Source of the DNA: Sipunculus nudus
Taxonomy: Eukaryota; Annelida; Sipuncula; Golfingiida; Sipunculidae
DNA length: 64,000 nucleotides
Assembly (NCBI GenBank): GCA_026874595.1
Contig: CM049307.1
Span: 38,604,862 to 38,668,861 of the forward strand
Reading direction: 5' to 3'
Shown here: in pieces, positions 1 to 14,131 of the stretch
How the letters are laid out: each line of letters begins with the position of its first letter
Position numbering within the stretch: position 1 is the stretch's first letter
Notes under the pieces: generated by a model
The model's input: only the letters and a program-made list of their open reading frames with translations
What the model was told of the DNA's origin: nothing
Database searches by the model: none
Program-made: the position numbers and the translations under genes

Positions 1-3000
1 TATTACTGAGAATTCAGGTTTAACTAAACTTTCCTGCTCATAAGTAGAATTTGCACAATAGACGAAGCAAAAGCTTACCAGGGCAGGGTTTGGCACTTCA
101 AATGGGAGATCTTTTTCTGTGACAAATAACACCAAACAATTAACGTGAGTTACCTGTTTTGTTAAAAACATAATGAGTTGGGAAATTAACTTTGGCTGAG
201 TACCTTAATAATACAGTAATCGATTTTCTATGGAAACCTCACGAGAACTGATCAGTAGAGCGCACACCTCCGCCAAGCTTAAACAATCCTTGTAGGTCTC
301 CTACTTAATCTTAATCAATCTTAATCCTCAACAGTACTCCGCTTCACATCGCAAAAAATGGTGGAATCCTAATAACAGACAAACATGGATCTTGGCGAAA
401 ACACAACCTCCTTGGCATCAGCAGTACATTTAAAAACTACGATACCGACAAGACGCGTCATGTTTAAAATATCACGAAAGCTAGCCACGCGGGTATGTTT
501 AACTACCGCCAGCACTCCTCAAGATAATATTTTGCTGAATGGAGGAAACGGAAAATAAATAACATTTTATATATTTCTGTAGAATATTTGCTTTACTGAC
601 TAGCTATCGTCTTATCGTTAATCGAGACCATTCACTAGCCATGAGGAGACCAGACCGATAGACCATAATTAATCCAGTTTGTCCTGATTGTGTTTCCTTA
701 CAGTTATCAATTTGACCCAGCTATGTTACAAACTATATTCTTATAATATTACGTATTGTTAAGTAGTATTTCGTTCATATGAAATTGTCTTAGGTAAGGA
801 TGGTAAAGCAATGGAGATTATATGCTAAAGTTCCATGTCAGGTTATTATGACAGCGGTATTATTATCGTTTATACACTTTATCAGTCATGGGCATCATTA
901 CACTTCTTTTTCATTAATTTAGTTCTTAAATATACACATTTTATACTTAATAATATAATTTATACTTTTATACACATTTCTTCCCATTTTGCTGTAGGAA
1001 CGTATTTTTTATACATCAGGTATATGGCTTGTAAGGGGCGCTCGTCTGTTGAATAATGCTGACTATAACCTCATGTCAATACATAGCCTAACCTTAAGCC
1101 CCGGATGTCAGGGCGTCTATATCCAATATAATAACTTAGGTTGTCGGGCAATTTCTTAAATATATGAGCATACTCTCTGACCAGATTAACATATTACCCA
1201 GCAGAACCCTGCTTGAACTTGCTTTAAAGGTCTAATGGCTAAATAGTTCCCTAATGAGCAACTTGCCATCTCTCCCTAACAAGCACTGTCAGAGCAAAGT
1301 AAAGATGACAACAATAATGAAACAATATTTACATAGTAGATCAAACAATATGAGGGACATTAATGTAAGGCCGACGATTCAATTAGATAAATCCGCCAAT
1401 CAAATAAATACTATCTTAAATTGGGGTAATTATCTCCGGAACCGGACGGATGGTGTAGCCACAAGAAATCTCATCATCCTCATCAGCTGGCAGCATCCCC
1501 ATCAATGCGAGACGAAGCAGCATCGTGACAGTTATAACACGAATAACAAGTGTTTCTTCATTGTTCGAGATATTTATTAAAATAGGATAGGAAAGTCTGT
1601 ATACAGCGCTGCGATAAATGTACGTCTTCCTCCCGGAGTTGCAATGCTTCTACATCAATGGATGCCGGCTCCGTCATTTTAAGAATGCCACCACAAGCCT
1701 TTTTACTGGCCCAAAGTCGCTGATTTACGTGGGTTATGGACCAAGGGCTTGCAAGACTCTCAGGGACGCCAGGGTTTGGTGACACATAAACACATCAACG
1801 CGTGGATTTACCGCCGCTTTAGAATCAGAAAGAGCTATGCATTAAACAAGAAATACTAGTTTCATCTCAAGTAGCCGCCACAAATCAGAAGACTACTTTA
1901 CCAAAAATTCCTGTTTAATTCCCATTTAATTCAGAAAGAAAATTAGAGTCCAACAATATATACCTCGTACAAGACTGTAGGCCTCAGGCCATGTTCAAAT
2001 ACACAAATGCGCATGGTCAAGAAGCACTAGCAACACGGAAGTCCTTGGGTTTTATCTATGGACATGTTCATGCCATATCTCAAACCATTGATTCATGTAT
2101 GAAAGAAAAACATCAAAGTTTCTCTTCCCGACAATAACTTTGCATTCTTTCAAGATGTGTTGTATTTGTCCTATTGATAGCGCTTCGTTATTTGTCTCAT
2201 GTTTCTGCTGCTAAATGTCCACAATTGTTTCGGCAGTCAGTTGTAAAGAACGCCAATTCCCGTCAAGGCATGATCTATAACGCGGCGCCTTTGTTTCGTT
2301 TTATTATCACATTATCGCTACCATCACAGATCTCATTAAATTACCCCACGAAGTACTCCCATTTCCCCACAGTTCTAACGTTTTGCACCCTAAGTATGAT
2401 GAATAGCGGCAAAAAGGAAACTCTGAAAGAAACCTTAGTTGCTTTATGTACGTTTCTATGTGATCAATGTATAATCCTACATGCATTTGTTGGAACTGCG
2501 CAATATTTAAGGATACATTTCTAAGCACATCACCTGTCCAATATTCAACAATCTACCATGTATCAGTATACCTGTATACTATTTAAATTTAAAATCATTT
2601 TGATAATGATGCTTATATATTTTTTTCTCTCTAGATAAAATTGTTAGTTTGATTTATTCATAATGATTTTATGTGCTTCAAATACGAAAAGTAACCTATT
2701 AAGATCCACCTCTTATATTTGGTAAAATTATCACATTTACAAATGACCTCCTCACGTAATTCCCTCCAGTACCATCCTTCTATCAGGTTATCAGTGCTCA
2801 AAACAACGCGAATATGTGTAGTTGCGGATCCTTGCCTTTTTCATGGATGACAAATACCAAAATTAATAAAAGTATCGCTACATTTAAGCAAAGAATGATA
2901 CTGAAAAGAAAGTTTTCAAACAACCAACATTAATATGTGTTATAATATCAGTAAAGCTTATGAGGGAATGGTTCGTGTTTCGCTGACAGAGAGACTGAAG

Positions 3001-4126
3001 TACATATTCTACGTGAAACCGCCATATGTACTCTGTCTCCGCCAAGGCAAAACGTGAAGGAGTGTTCCATGTATGAGAAGTCTTAAATCAAGCCTTATTT
3101 CCGTAACCTGGTTGAGGCGTTCATCGATTATCATGGCTAATCCCTTCTCTGCTCGAATCATAATTGCATCTTCAGCGACCATGAAGGACTGTCAAAATAA
3201 ATAAGACATAAAAGTTGGCTCCATATTGTAGGTTTTCCCGAGCCATCAGGAAAAGCCGGCGCTGGCAGAAATCCTGTGCACCGCTCATCCTGACGGTAAC
3301 AACCAATCAGTGTGTCCTATGTATGTACGTCAACATGAGTCTGATTCCTCTGCCCTCAGCAACATGGTACCAGCAAGACTCCTTTCTCCCAGTATTGCGT
3401 TCAAGTACAAATAAAAGGCATTTGGATAATTGTTTCCTATTACCGACAGCGTAAGCCTTGGTCTTCATTTCTAGCTTCCAGTCTCGGCTGTTTTCGGTAC
3501 CACCCGCTCATACAAGTTTCTCGGTAGCGTAAAGCCGGTAGCGCTTTTAAAACATTGAATTTATGACCGTTTTACAATTAACGGTTGCTTTTTTGACTGT
3601 TATATCTTGGCAACGAGTCTATGACCTCGTAGTAAAGATCACAGCCATGAGAAAGAGTCCAATAAACGCCATTGATTGTTGTGTGACATAAAGTTGCAAG
3701 ACTTACCTTCGTCTTGTGACACCTTTATCATGTAATGACATATAAGAGGGTCCGTGTATTGCAATGAAAACATGTATACATGTACATTACTGGGCAATGT
3801 CATATTATACCCGCTTCGTTGATTTAGTCCCTAGCTAGGTTACATACTGTGGCAAGGAAACCACATCATGTAAGATAAATTGAACATAAATTTGCAAACC
3901 TTCTGTTGGCCATTTCTAATTTTAAATGTTTGAAGTACTGCAACAAGGAGCAGAGCTCACAACCTGAAATGTTTTCTCCATACAAATAGCTTATACTTTT
4001 TCTCATGAATCAACAACTAAAAAGACCACTACCTCTAAACAATAATTAATTGCTTAACATGGTTTCTACAACCAGCGTACGAATACCTTCACATATTACC
4101 TGAACAAGATTACAGTAATCCGTAAT
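1..4126. other. Unique AT-rich DNA, no gene recognised
   Basis: All open frames here are short and show no recognisable domain. A few short direct repeats of TCTTAATC occur near 304-328, and a 14-bp palindrome around ATGTATACAT lies near 3770. On the minus strand a good splice-donor-like AAG|GTAAGT sits near 3705-3713 without a convincing exon. I see no RNA gene or mobile-element ends. Confidence 0.6.
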
Positions 4127-4286
4127 CATTTAGAAAAAAAATTATATGTTTTAAAATTCAATGCATGTATGTGAATATTACAGATAATTTAAGTTTTATT
4201 TCTATTTATATGTAGACTTGGTCTGAAGCTGTCAGTTTTAACTATTCATATGAATGTTTAATATCTGAGATAAACTTAACGGCGAC

Positions 4287-4289
<3 letters not shown>

Positions 4290-4348
<59 letters not shown>
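4290..4348. repeat. (TA)n microsatellite
   Basis: Uninterrupted dinucleotide tract of 59 bp inside the first copy of the local tandem duplication. Confidence 0.98.
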
Positions 4349-4352
<4 letters not shown>

Positions 4353-4581
4353 TATATATAAAATTAAATATGTACCAAATGATGTTTGTCATTATATTCT
4401 TATTATTAACTATTAGAAAAACATTTAGAAAAAAAATTATATGTTTTAAAATTCAATGCATGTATGTGAATATTACAGATAATTTAAGTTTTATTTCTAT
4501 TTATATGTAGACTTGGTCTGAAGCTGTCAGTTTTAACTATTCATATGAATGTTTAATATCTGAGATAAACTTAACGGCGAC

Positions 4582-4584
<3 letters not shown>

Positions 4585-4637
<53 letters not shown>
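4585..4637. repeat. (TA)n microsatellite
   Basis: Uninterrupted dinucleotide tract of 53 bp at the matching position of the second copy of the duplication, six bases shorter than its partner. Confidence 0.98.
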
Positions 4638-4641
<4 letters not shown>

Positions 4642-4702
4642 TATATATAAAATTAAATATGTACCAAATGATGTTTGTCATTATATTCTTATTATTAACT
4701 AT

Positions 4703-7700
4703 ATATTTATTTATCTCCTGTAATTATTTCCCCAAACATTGCTTTTGCCATCATTAACTATCTGAACGATGTTAGATTAACATTACGGGTAATATTGGTG
4801 TTATTATACTGACTATAGATACTTTTTTTAATTACTGTTCCTGTGCATAATATGTTCATATATAAACAATATTAATAGAAAACGCAATCTGCAAATCTCA
4901 AAAACATACCGTGCTGTTTAATATCTATGATGCATTCTATTTCAGAATTAACCATTTACTTGATACAAACCATAATTTTTACAAATTAATATTTTTCAAT
5001 GCCATATTCGGGGTTCTTATTGGTTGGAAATAAATTTATCACGAAATAACAAATCTTCTGAAATAACAAATGACTGACAGTCATGATAAAACTTTAACAT
5101 ATAAGTGCTAAAACACCCTGAAGGTCAGTAATACGACACCAAAAATGTATATAAGGTGGATACTTACGGGGCCAGGAACCCTGGGGGTAAAAGATGATCC
5201 ATCTGGACTTGAGTGTCCGTCTGGACCGCCAAACGATTTTCGTAAACACAATCCATTTTCTTGTAAGAACATGCATTTTGACTCCAGGTTGTTTTCTTGG
5301 GTTCCTTATTTCCACGTTTCATCTCTCTGCTAAGCTTGACAAAAACAATATTCCGATCTCACGCCGTAACAACAGGTAAATTCTCCAACAAAACTGTTTC
5401 CCATCCCGGCCAATATCGGCGCTACTTCGTAAATCTCTATCGCCCACTGCTTCAAAGCAGAGACATCAAAAAAGACCCTCCCACAATTCCCGGTCACGCT
5501 GGTGGATACCTCAACCTGCTTGATTGTTTTAGGCCTTTGGGAGAATTCATAATTCATTCAGTGTCATCATGCTCGGTGCCTCTCTATCAGTGCTACCAAA
5601 GTTGCAACATCAGATGCCGTGCAGACGATAGCCTCGTTCTGAGTAGCCCGCCCCGAAGCGAGGTCCGGCGCGGGACTGTGCTAATATAAACGCCACTGGG
5701 TAGGTTTGTGTGGAGGGGATTATTAGGTGGCGGGAGCCGGTATGGCTAGCGGTTTTGTAATGGGATTTTGTGGAACTTTCCTGGCAACGCAACTGGACAA
5801 GACGTCCACTGAGCTAGCCACGGCATCTTGGTCGTGTGAAAGTCAATATGGAACTGTTTGTCCACAGGAGTCCTTTGCAATGCTAACCGCCTGATAATTG
5901 CATGGATGGCAATCATGGAATATTGACATTGTTGAGATAACTATCAATAAATCATATTATAAGCCTCTGACTACAGAGCTGCTAAATAGGATTGGCGAAC
6001 AGATCAATTACAGCTCTTGACAGTGTCAGGTGATTAAAGTTAGGAAGAAGTCATTTCTGTTCTACTGGACCGAGATACGATCGTATAGGTTTGAAAAACA
6101 CCAGTACTGGAAACCAGCGTGTACCTATAAAGCCTACAACAGGTCAGATAGTATCCAAAAAATCAATATGGATCCTAAAAACGAGTGATCGTTCATCCCC
6201 AAAACCTGCACCGGCTTGGATGGTAAATCTACCCTTGGAAATCCAATCCATTCATAGATATATTCGAATTCTTTATTCGGCACACGAAGCCGTAAGCCCC
6301 CCCGCCAGCACTGTTGCCACATCTGCCCGCATTAGCAAGCCTACGGCAAGTTATTATTCAAAGTGCAAATTAAACAAAAAATTTACCAATTTCCGCACGC
6401 ATTTAAAAAAGTACGCGTGACAAAGATCAACAGAGTGAGACGAAAACAATAAAAAACCTGGCACAAGTCAAGAAACAAGTCCAGGAAGCACAGTTAAAAA
6501 AGTCTATCATATCCTGTGCTATTATAACAGCATGTTTGCACTTGAGCTGGAGCATTATGTCGGACATGGGCTTTGGGTAAGAAAAACCTCGAGTTGGAAA
6601 AATGTATATCCATGAAGATATCCTGCATAATAGACCATAGCAAGGACACGGCCGCGTTCTTGCAAGGACATTGATTCGTATGATACATACAAGACTCTTC
6701 AAGGGAAGTATCCAATTACGTTCTACAATCCCCGAACGGAACTTTTTACCAACTATAGCGGAGCCTCGACGCAGTCGTTGGAATCTAATATGATTAAAAC
6801 ATGCTACAGGCATCATCAACTAAACATTTATGATGGTGAATGTTTATAGATTTGGTGTCAACGGGATTTATTTTACAGAACATTATGCTATTTATTATAA
6901 CATGATCCTATACTCATTTAATTTCTCGAATCAACAATATTGGTTTCATGATAAATCATTATAGATATGGGGTCTATGCCTTGTGCTACCATATAATTGC
7001 CAGCATTACAATAAAGACAAGCGATTCTAAATGTGTATTGTCTGAATATTTTGTTCGATAAGTTGAACTTGGAAATGTATTAATACAATATTGACTGAAA
7101 AACAAACGAACGAATGAATAAACGTTTAAAGAAAGAAAGGGAGGAAAGAAAATGAATTAATTTTGTAATTCTTTTATTTTTCTTAAATTAAGATCTATTC
7201 AGATAGTTAGCATTTCGTTTTCAGTCTGAAATACTGCGCTTACAGTGAGACAACTTACATTAAATCAAGGGTAAGTTAAGTGTGAAATGTGGACATATGG
7301 CCGCTGCGGCCAGGGTCACGTGCAACTAACGATCGCACCGTCAGCCTCTTCGCGGCATCAATACAAGTCCGTGTCCGTGACTGTCAGAACCAGGGCCAGC
7401 TACCTCTTTCCCGACACGAAGCGACAACAATATCCCCCGCATTTCCTGCTCTAAATGCGGATATATAACTTTAGAGGAAGTAATAGTCCCTCTTAGAAAA
7501 ACCCCGGGACCTCGCTTACATTCGAGAAGGTAGAACACCAACGATTGATCAATAAGCTGGCTTTGACATTAGAGCACCAGAGCTGGTTATCTATCTGGCG
7601 TTATGTGGTTTGTACATACAACACTTTACTAAGTTTAATAAACTTGGAATTATGGCAGGAGGAGCTTCTATAACCTGTATTTCACCACCTACGATATATT

Positions 7701-7745
7701 CGTAACGCATTCCCTCATTCTAGATGTAAACTTGTCATCCAAAGA

Positions 7746-7747
<2 letters not shown>
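4703..7747. other. Mostly unique DNA, no gene recognised
   Basis: This interval includes a moderately GC-rich patch at about 5640-5830 (GCCCGCCCCGAAGCGAGG). There are overlapping open frames of up to 130 codons on both strands (5297-5689, 6091-6420, 6427-6819). None shows a domain or a strong start context, and lengths of this order are expected by chance. A purine-rich stretch lies near 7105-7155. I see no mobile-element termini. Confidence 0.5.

Positions 7748-7821
<74 letters not shown>
7748..7821. repeat. (TA)n microsatellite, one interruption
   Basis: A 74-bp dinucleotide tract with one TTTA interruption near 7787-7789. Confidence 0.97.
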
Positions 7822-7824
<3 letters not shown>

Positions 7825-9894
7825 TCTATAATGTGATTAAAGAAACCCGTCTTTGTTCATATGAAAGCATGCGTGTCCCCGACAATACAATCCTACAGAC
7901 GCTGGTTTAGTCACTCTATCAGACCGATAGCACACATTTGGCACACATCTAAACCAGAATGAAATATTTATAAAATGGGAAACAGTAATATTGCTACACA
8001 ATTCACTGTGCATATATACACAATCACAAAATAACATGCTTGTTGTGAAGAAACATCAAAAATGCTCATATTTTTACGAGCATGTATCCTTTGGTTATTC
8101 AGGCGCATTTTGGTCATAATGGCTTGAGAATAAATTGTCTAATATGAATACTTGCACATTTAATATACTCGTTTTGTACATTTTATGCTTTAAAAGCAGA
8201 AAGTTTTGACTTCTCATTTCTAATTTGTCCTGGTTCTATCATATTCGCCTTTATGCACAAATAAGGGTGTCAAAGAATCCTCGAACCTTCAAAATTAGAG
8301 TATAGCCATAAAAATATTACGATTTAGCACTCAAAATATGCACATTTGAAAGACGGTGAAATGGCGTTAGGATATATAATTTCATATCGGATTAATATTT
8401 ACGTCTTGCTAGTACATTGAACGGTCACCAGGGAGCGTCTCAAACAGTGCTAAGGTGAACAACAAATTTTACTGACCACTTGATCAATTGGCATTCAGAC
8501 ATTAAGCTCCTCTCAAAGCATTATTATGTGAATAGAACAAAAGAACAGCGATTATAAAATTATGAAATATCAACCCAATAGGAAAATTCAGTAAAAGCAA
8601 ATATAAAAAAAGATATAAGCCAGGTTTACGATTTTTTCAACAAAAAATACATATAGAAATACTCTTTGGTTGTATATTTTAAAATAAATTCTTCTTCTCA
8701 AAATATGGACGCAAAGAAGTATTGCAGATTAGCGTATCAATAAAGATGGCGGGTGGGTATAACGCAAAATATAACACAAGAGATCTTCTAAGGCTACGGC
8801 GGCGTCTTCTTGTAAGCTTCATTATATATCACCCCGTTCTTGTTTCCTGCAGCCGGACCCGGCGCCGTAATGACGCCATTTTACAGCGTTCCTTTCCGTC
8901 CTTCACCAGACCGCCTCGACACTTCTTTCACGGGAGTATTGTTTTGGAAATCAATGAGCGGGGAGAGCACACAGGGGGAGCCCCGGAGCTTGACAGCACC
9001 AAAATGACCGGACGAATAATGCAGTCTATTTAAATAGCACTTGACTTGATTAGCAATTTCACAGATGCATGTTCTCTATCAATAATCACCCTGGCTATCC
9101 CTGTCCCGGGTTCTTTCAACACTTTTTACTTCACCTTTGACGTAGCTTGACTCGGAGGTACATATTGATAAAGCGGCCAATGTCTCCGTTAATTACTATA
9201 TGCTGTCTTTATATTAGTGGCAGCGTTATGATACATCACATCCGGTTCTCGTGTAACAAAGGACGATAAAAGTATGTTTTTCCTGCCTGATACCATTAGC
9301 GTTACGTATTCTTTGTATTTGCTTTGATTCAAGCTATCTAATAGGATCTGACACATGGGGTGCAAAGGGGGTAACATATATGTAATATATCATGTGCCGG
9401 ACCATAGTGAAGCACATTATATTATCATAAAATGGCACTATTCTATTCACCATGTTCTGTACGTTGAGTTTCTTTGCTCTACATCAAGCGGTCTTAATAT
9501 AATAGGACCTCCCGCTTTAATTGTTCAAATGTTCTTTTTATAGCTAATGCATATGTACAATAACAAATGACCAGCTTCTCTGGCCCTGGCCTTTTCTAGG
9601 ACTACGACCTCTATTTTTTAACCATTCATAGTATCCATTAGTATTTAATGGATACAAAATATAACACTGAAATATTTCATCCACACTGTTCTATGACCTG
9701 CTTTATTACAGGGGTAATTAAATTCAGAAGGTTCTATCTCGCCGATAGGAAGCTTCCAATTGATCTAGACTGAATGGATGTTTGTAAGCCATTGGCAATG
9801 TAACTCACTGATAATTTTTGTTTGTTTTCAGACTTTGTAATCTACAATCTTATATCCTATTGAACAAACACAATATTTTCTCTTATAGAAAACG

Positions 9895-9896
<2 letters not shown>
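7822..9896. other. Unique DNA, no gene recognised
   Basis: The GC content rises at about 8800-9010. A plus-strand frame there starts at an ATG in good context (AAGATGGCGG, 8746) and stays open to 9033. It has no recognisable domain and only weak codon bias, so I do not call it a gene. The rest shows nothing I can name. Confidence 0.5.

Positions 9897-9977
<81 letters not shown>
9897..9977. repeat. (TA)n microsatellite with two TG interruptions
   Basis: An 81-bp dinucleotide tract broken twice by TG at regular spacing. It encodes a spurious Tyr-Ile run in the plus-strand frame. Confidence 0.97.
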
Positions 9978-12336
9978 TTTATTATTTAAAAGCAGCCATT
10001 AAATCCTCACAGCAATTTTATTCGATAAATATGAACTAAACCGATATAAGCGAGCTTGAAAGAAATTTCGCAATTAAATTCAACTATAATTTAATATTGT
10101 CATCCTTATGTACAGGGGCTTAGATTCAGGGACATGTCTGGCTGATGCAAGTGCTTGCTGGTAGGTTTGATAACCGAAGTTTCAGCCTATATAAATTGTG
10201 GCCCTAATCTTTCTTTCTTTCTTTTTTTTCAATTTGCGTCCATTATATATACAAGCAGACGGTGTATTGTTTATGCTGTAAGCTAAGTATACCCAATGAA
10301 CTGACACAGAACCAGTGTTCCTTTTATTCTTTTTTATTATATCTGAACAGTTCATAAGGCCTGAGTAATAACCTGTCGGCCCTTTCTCGCCTAAGACGTA
10401 TTGGTTCCCACCTCACGATCCGTGCTTGGGTTGCTTCAACATGAAAGAATCGCCCATCAATGCCAGTTCACATGCAGCAGTTTGCGCCATCTGCCGTCAA
10501 GGAAACGGATGAGTTAATAGAAGCGTGGCGTTTGATCAGCGAAAAAGAACTAGGGCACGCTCTAGGTTTTGGTTTAAAAATCAAATTTTTACACTTTTAA
10601 GCAATTTTAAGGATTAAAATGTACATCCTTAATTTTTTTCTGATAGTCATGCTGAAAATAATCGTTTTGGTTACGTTTAGTTGATGTGATGGAAACGTTT
10701 GAAGTTAGGGCATATAGTGGAAAAATTCTTATATGCAGAATAAACAAAATCTTCAAGCAGAATAAAAATGTCGTCTAAATGCTCAGGCCTCAGTGGAATA
10801 TTCAGTAATCAGAACAAAACAGCCAAATGGTGTCGTTACTCTGAAGGTGACGAAAGTTTTTCTACAAACTGAGTGTAAGATTGTAGGGAACCATTTTTCA
10901 CATTCAAGATAACAGCAGGTCTTCCCACCTATCACCGCCTGAATGCCAAGAAGCTAATGATGCAAATCACTTTCACTTTCCGGGCAATGTGCCTGGCTTC
11001 AGTTCTTTTCGTTCCTGAACATAAGGAAAAAAGGTCATGAATAAAAAAAAACGCATGTGTGATACACAGGACATTTATCCAAACAAGTAGTACTTAGAGA
11101 GAAAAACATTCACTTCAGCTCGGGTGCAATGTATGGGATGAGAACATAACATACCTCTTCATATACGAAAAATAAATATGATGTATGGGGTAAACAATAA
11201 CGTACTCTCCCTTTAAACTTAATACTTGTATACCTGTTAAACTTATCCCCTCTTTGTAAATCACATTTAACCATTCTTAATTTATCATACATCCTAGAAT
11301 GGTTTACAGTTCTGCAAATTGTTGGCTGACATTAGTACGTTTCATCTTATCAGTTAAACGTATCATTATAATATTTGAATTCATTTGAAAAATAAATGTA
11401 CATTCTGTCGTTAAACAACTTGTGATAACAAGTTTTGGTCTTCCTTGTTTAAAAAAAATCGTTACACCAGAAAAAGAATAAAAGGAAAGGTTCCCAGACA
11501 CCGCGAGCGTCCATTTTACCTCCGCGCATGATTTATTCAGATTTTCAATAGAAACTTTTGAGCTCCAGCCGCTCGTACATTTCTTTCAGGATGATAAAAT
11601 AATACACTTTTGATCAGATTTCCTTTGTTATGTAATGCTTTAACCTGTTTAGCAAATAAAAATTGGTAATTATCATGCTTTTCCCTGATCATATGACATT
11701 TTTACAGAAACTTAAAAAAAGGGGGAAAAATTATAAAAAATGGTCCGCCCGCACTGATTTCTGAAAAAAAAATACCTGAGAACCAAATCTTTTTTTGTCT
11801 AATGCCTCCTACGTTGAGGATGGAGGCTAAAAGGGCTGATAGATTTATATTATTTTTATATTGAAACTTGAGTCAATTCTGGCGATCCTTAAGTATCTCT
11901 GAGTGCAAAAGCATCGACGGGAATTTGTTTCTTTTTTTTTCTTTCCCCGTCAGTGTCAGTGGTGCATTTACTGAGACTGACCTTTGGAGTAGTTGTCACT
12001 GGTGACAAATTTGAGCCTAATATTCATTTTGTTAACTCTACCTAATTTCAAGGTCGCACGCTCCAAAGCATATTCCCTATTATCGTGGGTGGAAGGCAAA
12101 TGCAGATATCTAGTTAAGCCTTCTTCGATAGGGACGGGAGGCGAACAGGGATTGATAAGTGTAGTTTTATGTCAATGTTTGGCTTAAATTTCTTTCTCAG
12201 ATCCCCCTCCCAAATTATAAGATTACAAGTTTTTTCACTCTCCTGTCCGTGTTTTCGCTAAATCTTCAATATTTAATCTTCCAAAATTGACGCCTTATCC
12301 GTGTAATAGTCAACGTTGACAGATTCGCACCTGATT

Positions 12337-12338
<2 letters not shown>
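9978..12338. other. Unique DNA apart from the tRNA-like unit
   Basis: Nothing gene-like is supported outside the tRNA-like unit at 10112-10180. Short homopolymer runs lie at 11042-11051 and 11716-11740. Open frames near 11110-11501 (-) are AT-rich and featureless. Confidence 0.5.
10112..10180 (+). repeat. tRNA-like unit, probable SINE head
   Basis: The plus strand carries an A-box-like TTAGATTCAGGG (10120-10131) and a B-box-like GGTTTGATAACC (10164-10175). The boxes are 44 bp apart, which is the spacing of a tRNA gene's internal polymerase III promoter. The acceptor arms do not pair, so this is not a functional tRNA. About 25 bp downstream a pyrimidine run rich in CTTT (10207-10228) could be a degenerate SINE tail. 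The tRNA of origin is not clear. A chance A/B-box match is the main alternative. Confidence 0.4.

Positions 12339-12382
<44 letters not shown>
12339..12382. repeat. (TA)n microsatellite
   Basis: Uninterrupted dinucleotide tract of 44 bp. Confidence 0.97.
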
Positions 12383-12386
<4 letters not shown>

Positions 12387-14123
12387 CATTTTCAATACAA
12401 AAGGCGATATCGCCCTCTTCAATGATAACGCTCGGATGTTTAATTCTCTTTTGAACTCTCGACCATTATAGATCTAGTTTGTGATCGGTTTATTAACAGT
12501 GCTCAATGAAAGATCGAATCAAATGTAGGTTTAAGACCTCAAGTCTGCTCATTCATATAGTCACATAATCAAATGATTTAAGATAAAGTTTAATTCCCAG
12601 GTTATACATATATACTTATGTATAGAATTAAAAATAACTTTGGTTGTTGTTGTATATTATGGCTTCTTTTCTAATTATTAAAGGTTAAACATTTATTATA
12701 TAACAACGAATGAGCTAGAAATCATAGTAATAAGAAGTGTCTTTGGAAAATACATGTAGCAAAAGTATATTGCAAGATGTATAACTGCTGAGGAAATATA
12801 TGAATCCATGCATTACAATTTTCATGTGAATAGTAATACCTGAAACGATCAAAATATCAACACTTGCTGATGCACCAAAACAACAGAAACGTTACTGTAA
12901 AAATAATAAAGGTAATTTCATCATTTAACTCTTAAACGTCTGCCTTTGTAGTAACAAAGTAACATCTCAAGAATTACATAGGAACTGTTAATTAAACAAA
13001 TCATCAGCAATTAGATGTATAGCACGTTTGATAGTGTAAAACTAAAATTTTCTTATTTGCAATTTATACAACTGCTAATCATTTTTTATACAGTTCACTT
13101 CCTTTTGCTTTTGAAGGTGTGGATATTGACGAACAACATGCACCACTCAGTACTGGGGATAACAATACAAAAGTGATCATAACAGCAACGTTTTTTTAAT
13201 CCCCAAAGTTCGACAGTACGCCAATATGTTGCGTTGATTCTTTTTGTCTGAGATACCATGTTTTATTTGGGCGTGGCTTGACACCGTATAAATTCATCAC
13301 GTGTCCATTTTCTGTCAATCATGAGAGCCGGCGTATATCCATTGGTGGATTGACAGATCTATGACCGGAAGCTGCGCGCATCTCCTGCACCACCGTTAGG
13401 GGACTGTGATTCCTCGTAAACACTGACAAGTGGCGATGTTTTCTGGTGCTCCAGTTAATGCCGCCTCATTAATCACAGGTAGCCGGCTTCTGCCGTGTAG
13501 CATCTGCCGTTCATGATGTATGGTCGCCTCTGAGTATCCTTGTTAGCGGGACTGTCGGGTTGGCACAACCACCGCTATGGTGGTGTTCGTTACCGTGCTT
13601 ATCTCACGTCTGTTATCATGGTCTGGATACATGTTTTTTTTCAATCGGCGTAGACATCCATATTTTTTTTATGATTGATTACATTATAGAGGCCAAAGCC
13701 GGAGACAGCACAACTATGGAAATGAGAAGTAAATCCAGTAAAAGTTGATTATCTGAATACGGAAATGTTCAGTGTACACTTTTACATGGGTTAATGTTAT
13801 GATATTGTATAGCAATACTAGCAAACTTGATTGGAATCCCTATAAAGAGCTTTATTGAGAACAGGTTCATGACCAAAGGGTGGTACAATGTAATCTTTAG
13901 AAGATAACGTTACCATAAGAATGAATTATCATTATTAAGCCCTGTAAGTATAAATAAAAAAAAAATAATAATCCATGGCAATAGCCGTAACCTGTCGTTA
14001 AATGAAGAAATTCGCGCGAACATATTCGAGCCAATAATGTCTCATATTAAACACAGAAATGGAACTTAAGTCCATAATTCTGATTGTTAATATATTTCAT
14101 TTCAAATATATAAATAGTAATAT
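12383..14123. other. Unique DNA with a possible regulatory patch
   Basis: The first 900 bp are AT-rich and featureless. The part at 13270-13560 is richer in GC, non-repetitive, and holds the PBX-MEIS motif pair described separately. No coding frame is convincing. Confidence 0.5.
13312..13356. promoter_or_regulatory. Inverted pair of PBX-MEIS-type composite sites
   Basis: CTGTCAATCA at 13312-13321 is the exact reverse complement of TGATTGACAG, the composite site known for PBX and MEIS/PREP homeodomain complexes in animals. A one-mismatch copy in the opposite orientation, GGATTGACAG, lies at 13347-13356, about 25 bp away. The surrounding 250 bp are non-repetitive and moderately GC-rich. An exact 10-mer is expected about 0.12 times in the window on both strands. 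Function as an enhancer is inferred only from the motifs. Confidence 0.35.
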
Positions 14124-14131
14124 CTAAATCT

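Larger units (their letters stand above)
4127..4702. repeat. Two-copy tandem duplication, unit about 290 bp, with internal (TA)n
   Basis: The block at 4127-4413 is repeated at 4422-4702. By eye the roughly 160 bp left of the (TA)n tract and the roughly 65 bp right of it are identical between copies. Landmarks in both copies include GGCGACTTAA just before the tract and GTACCAAATGATG after it. The copies differ in tract length (about 59 and 53 bp) and are joined by about 8 bp of filler (TAGAAAAA). Identity this high implies either a recent duplication or a false duplication in assembly, where two haplotypes or a collapsed microsatellite were joined. Confidence 0.95.

Noticed and set aside
8746-9033. 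Frame with AAGATGGCGG start
   Set aside because: The start context is good, but codon bias is weak, no domain is recognised, and the frame reads through a good acceptor-like CCTGCAG without a matching donor at a sensible distance.
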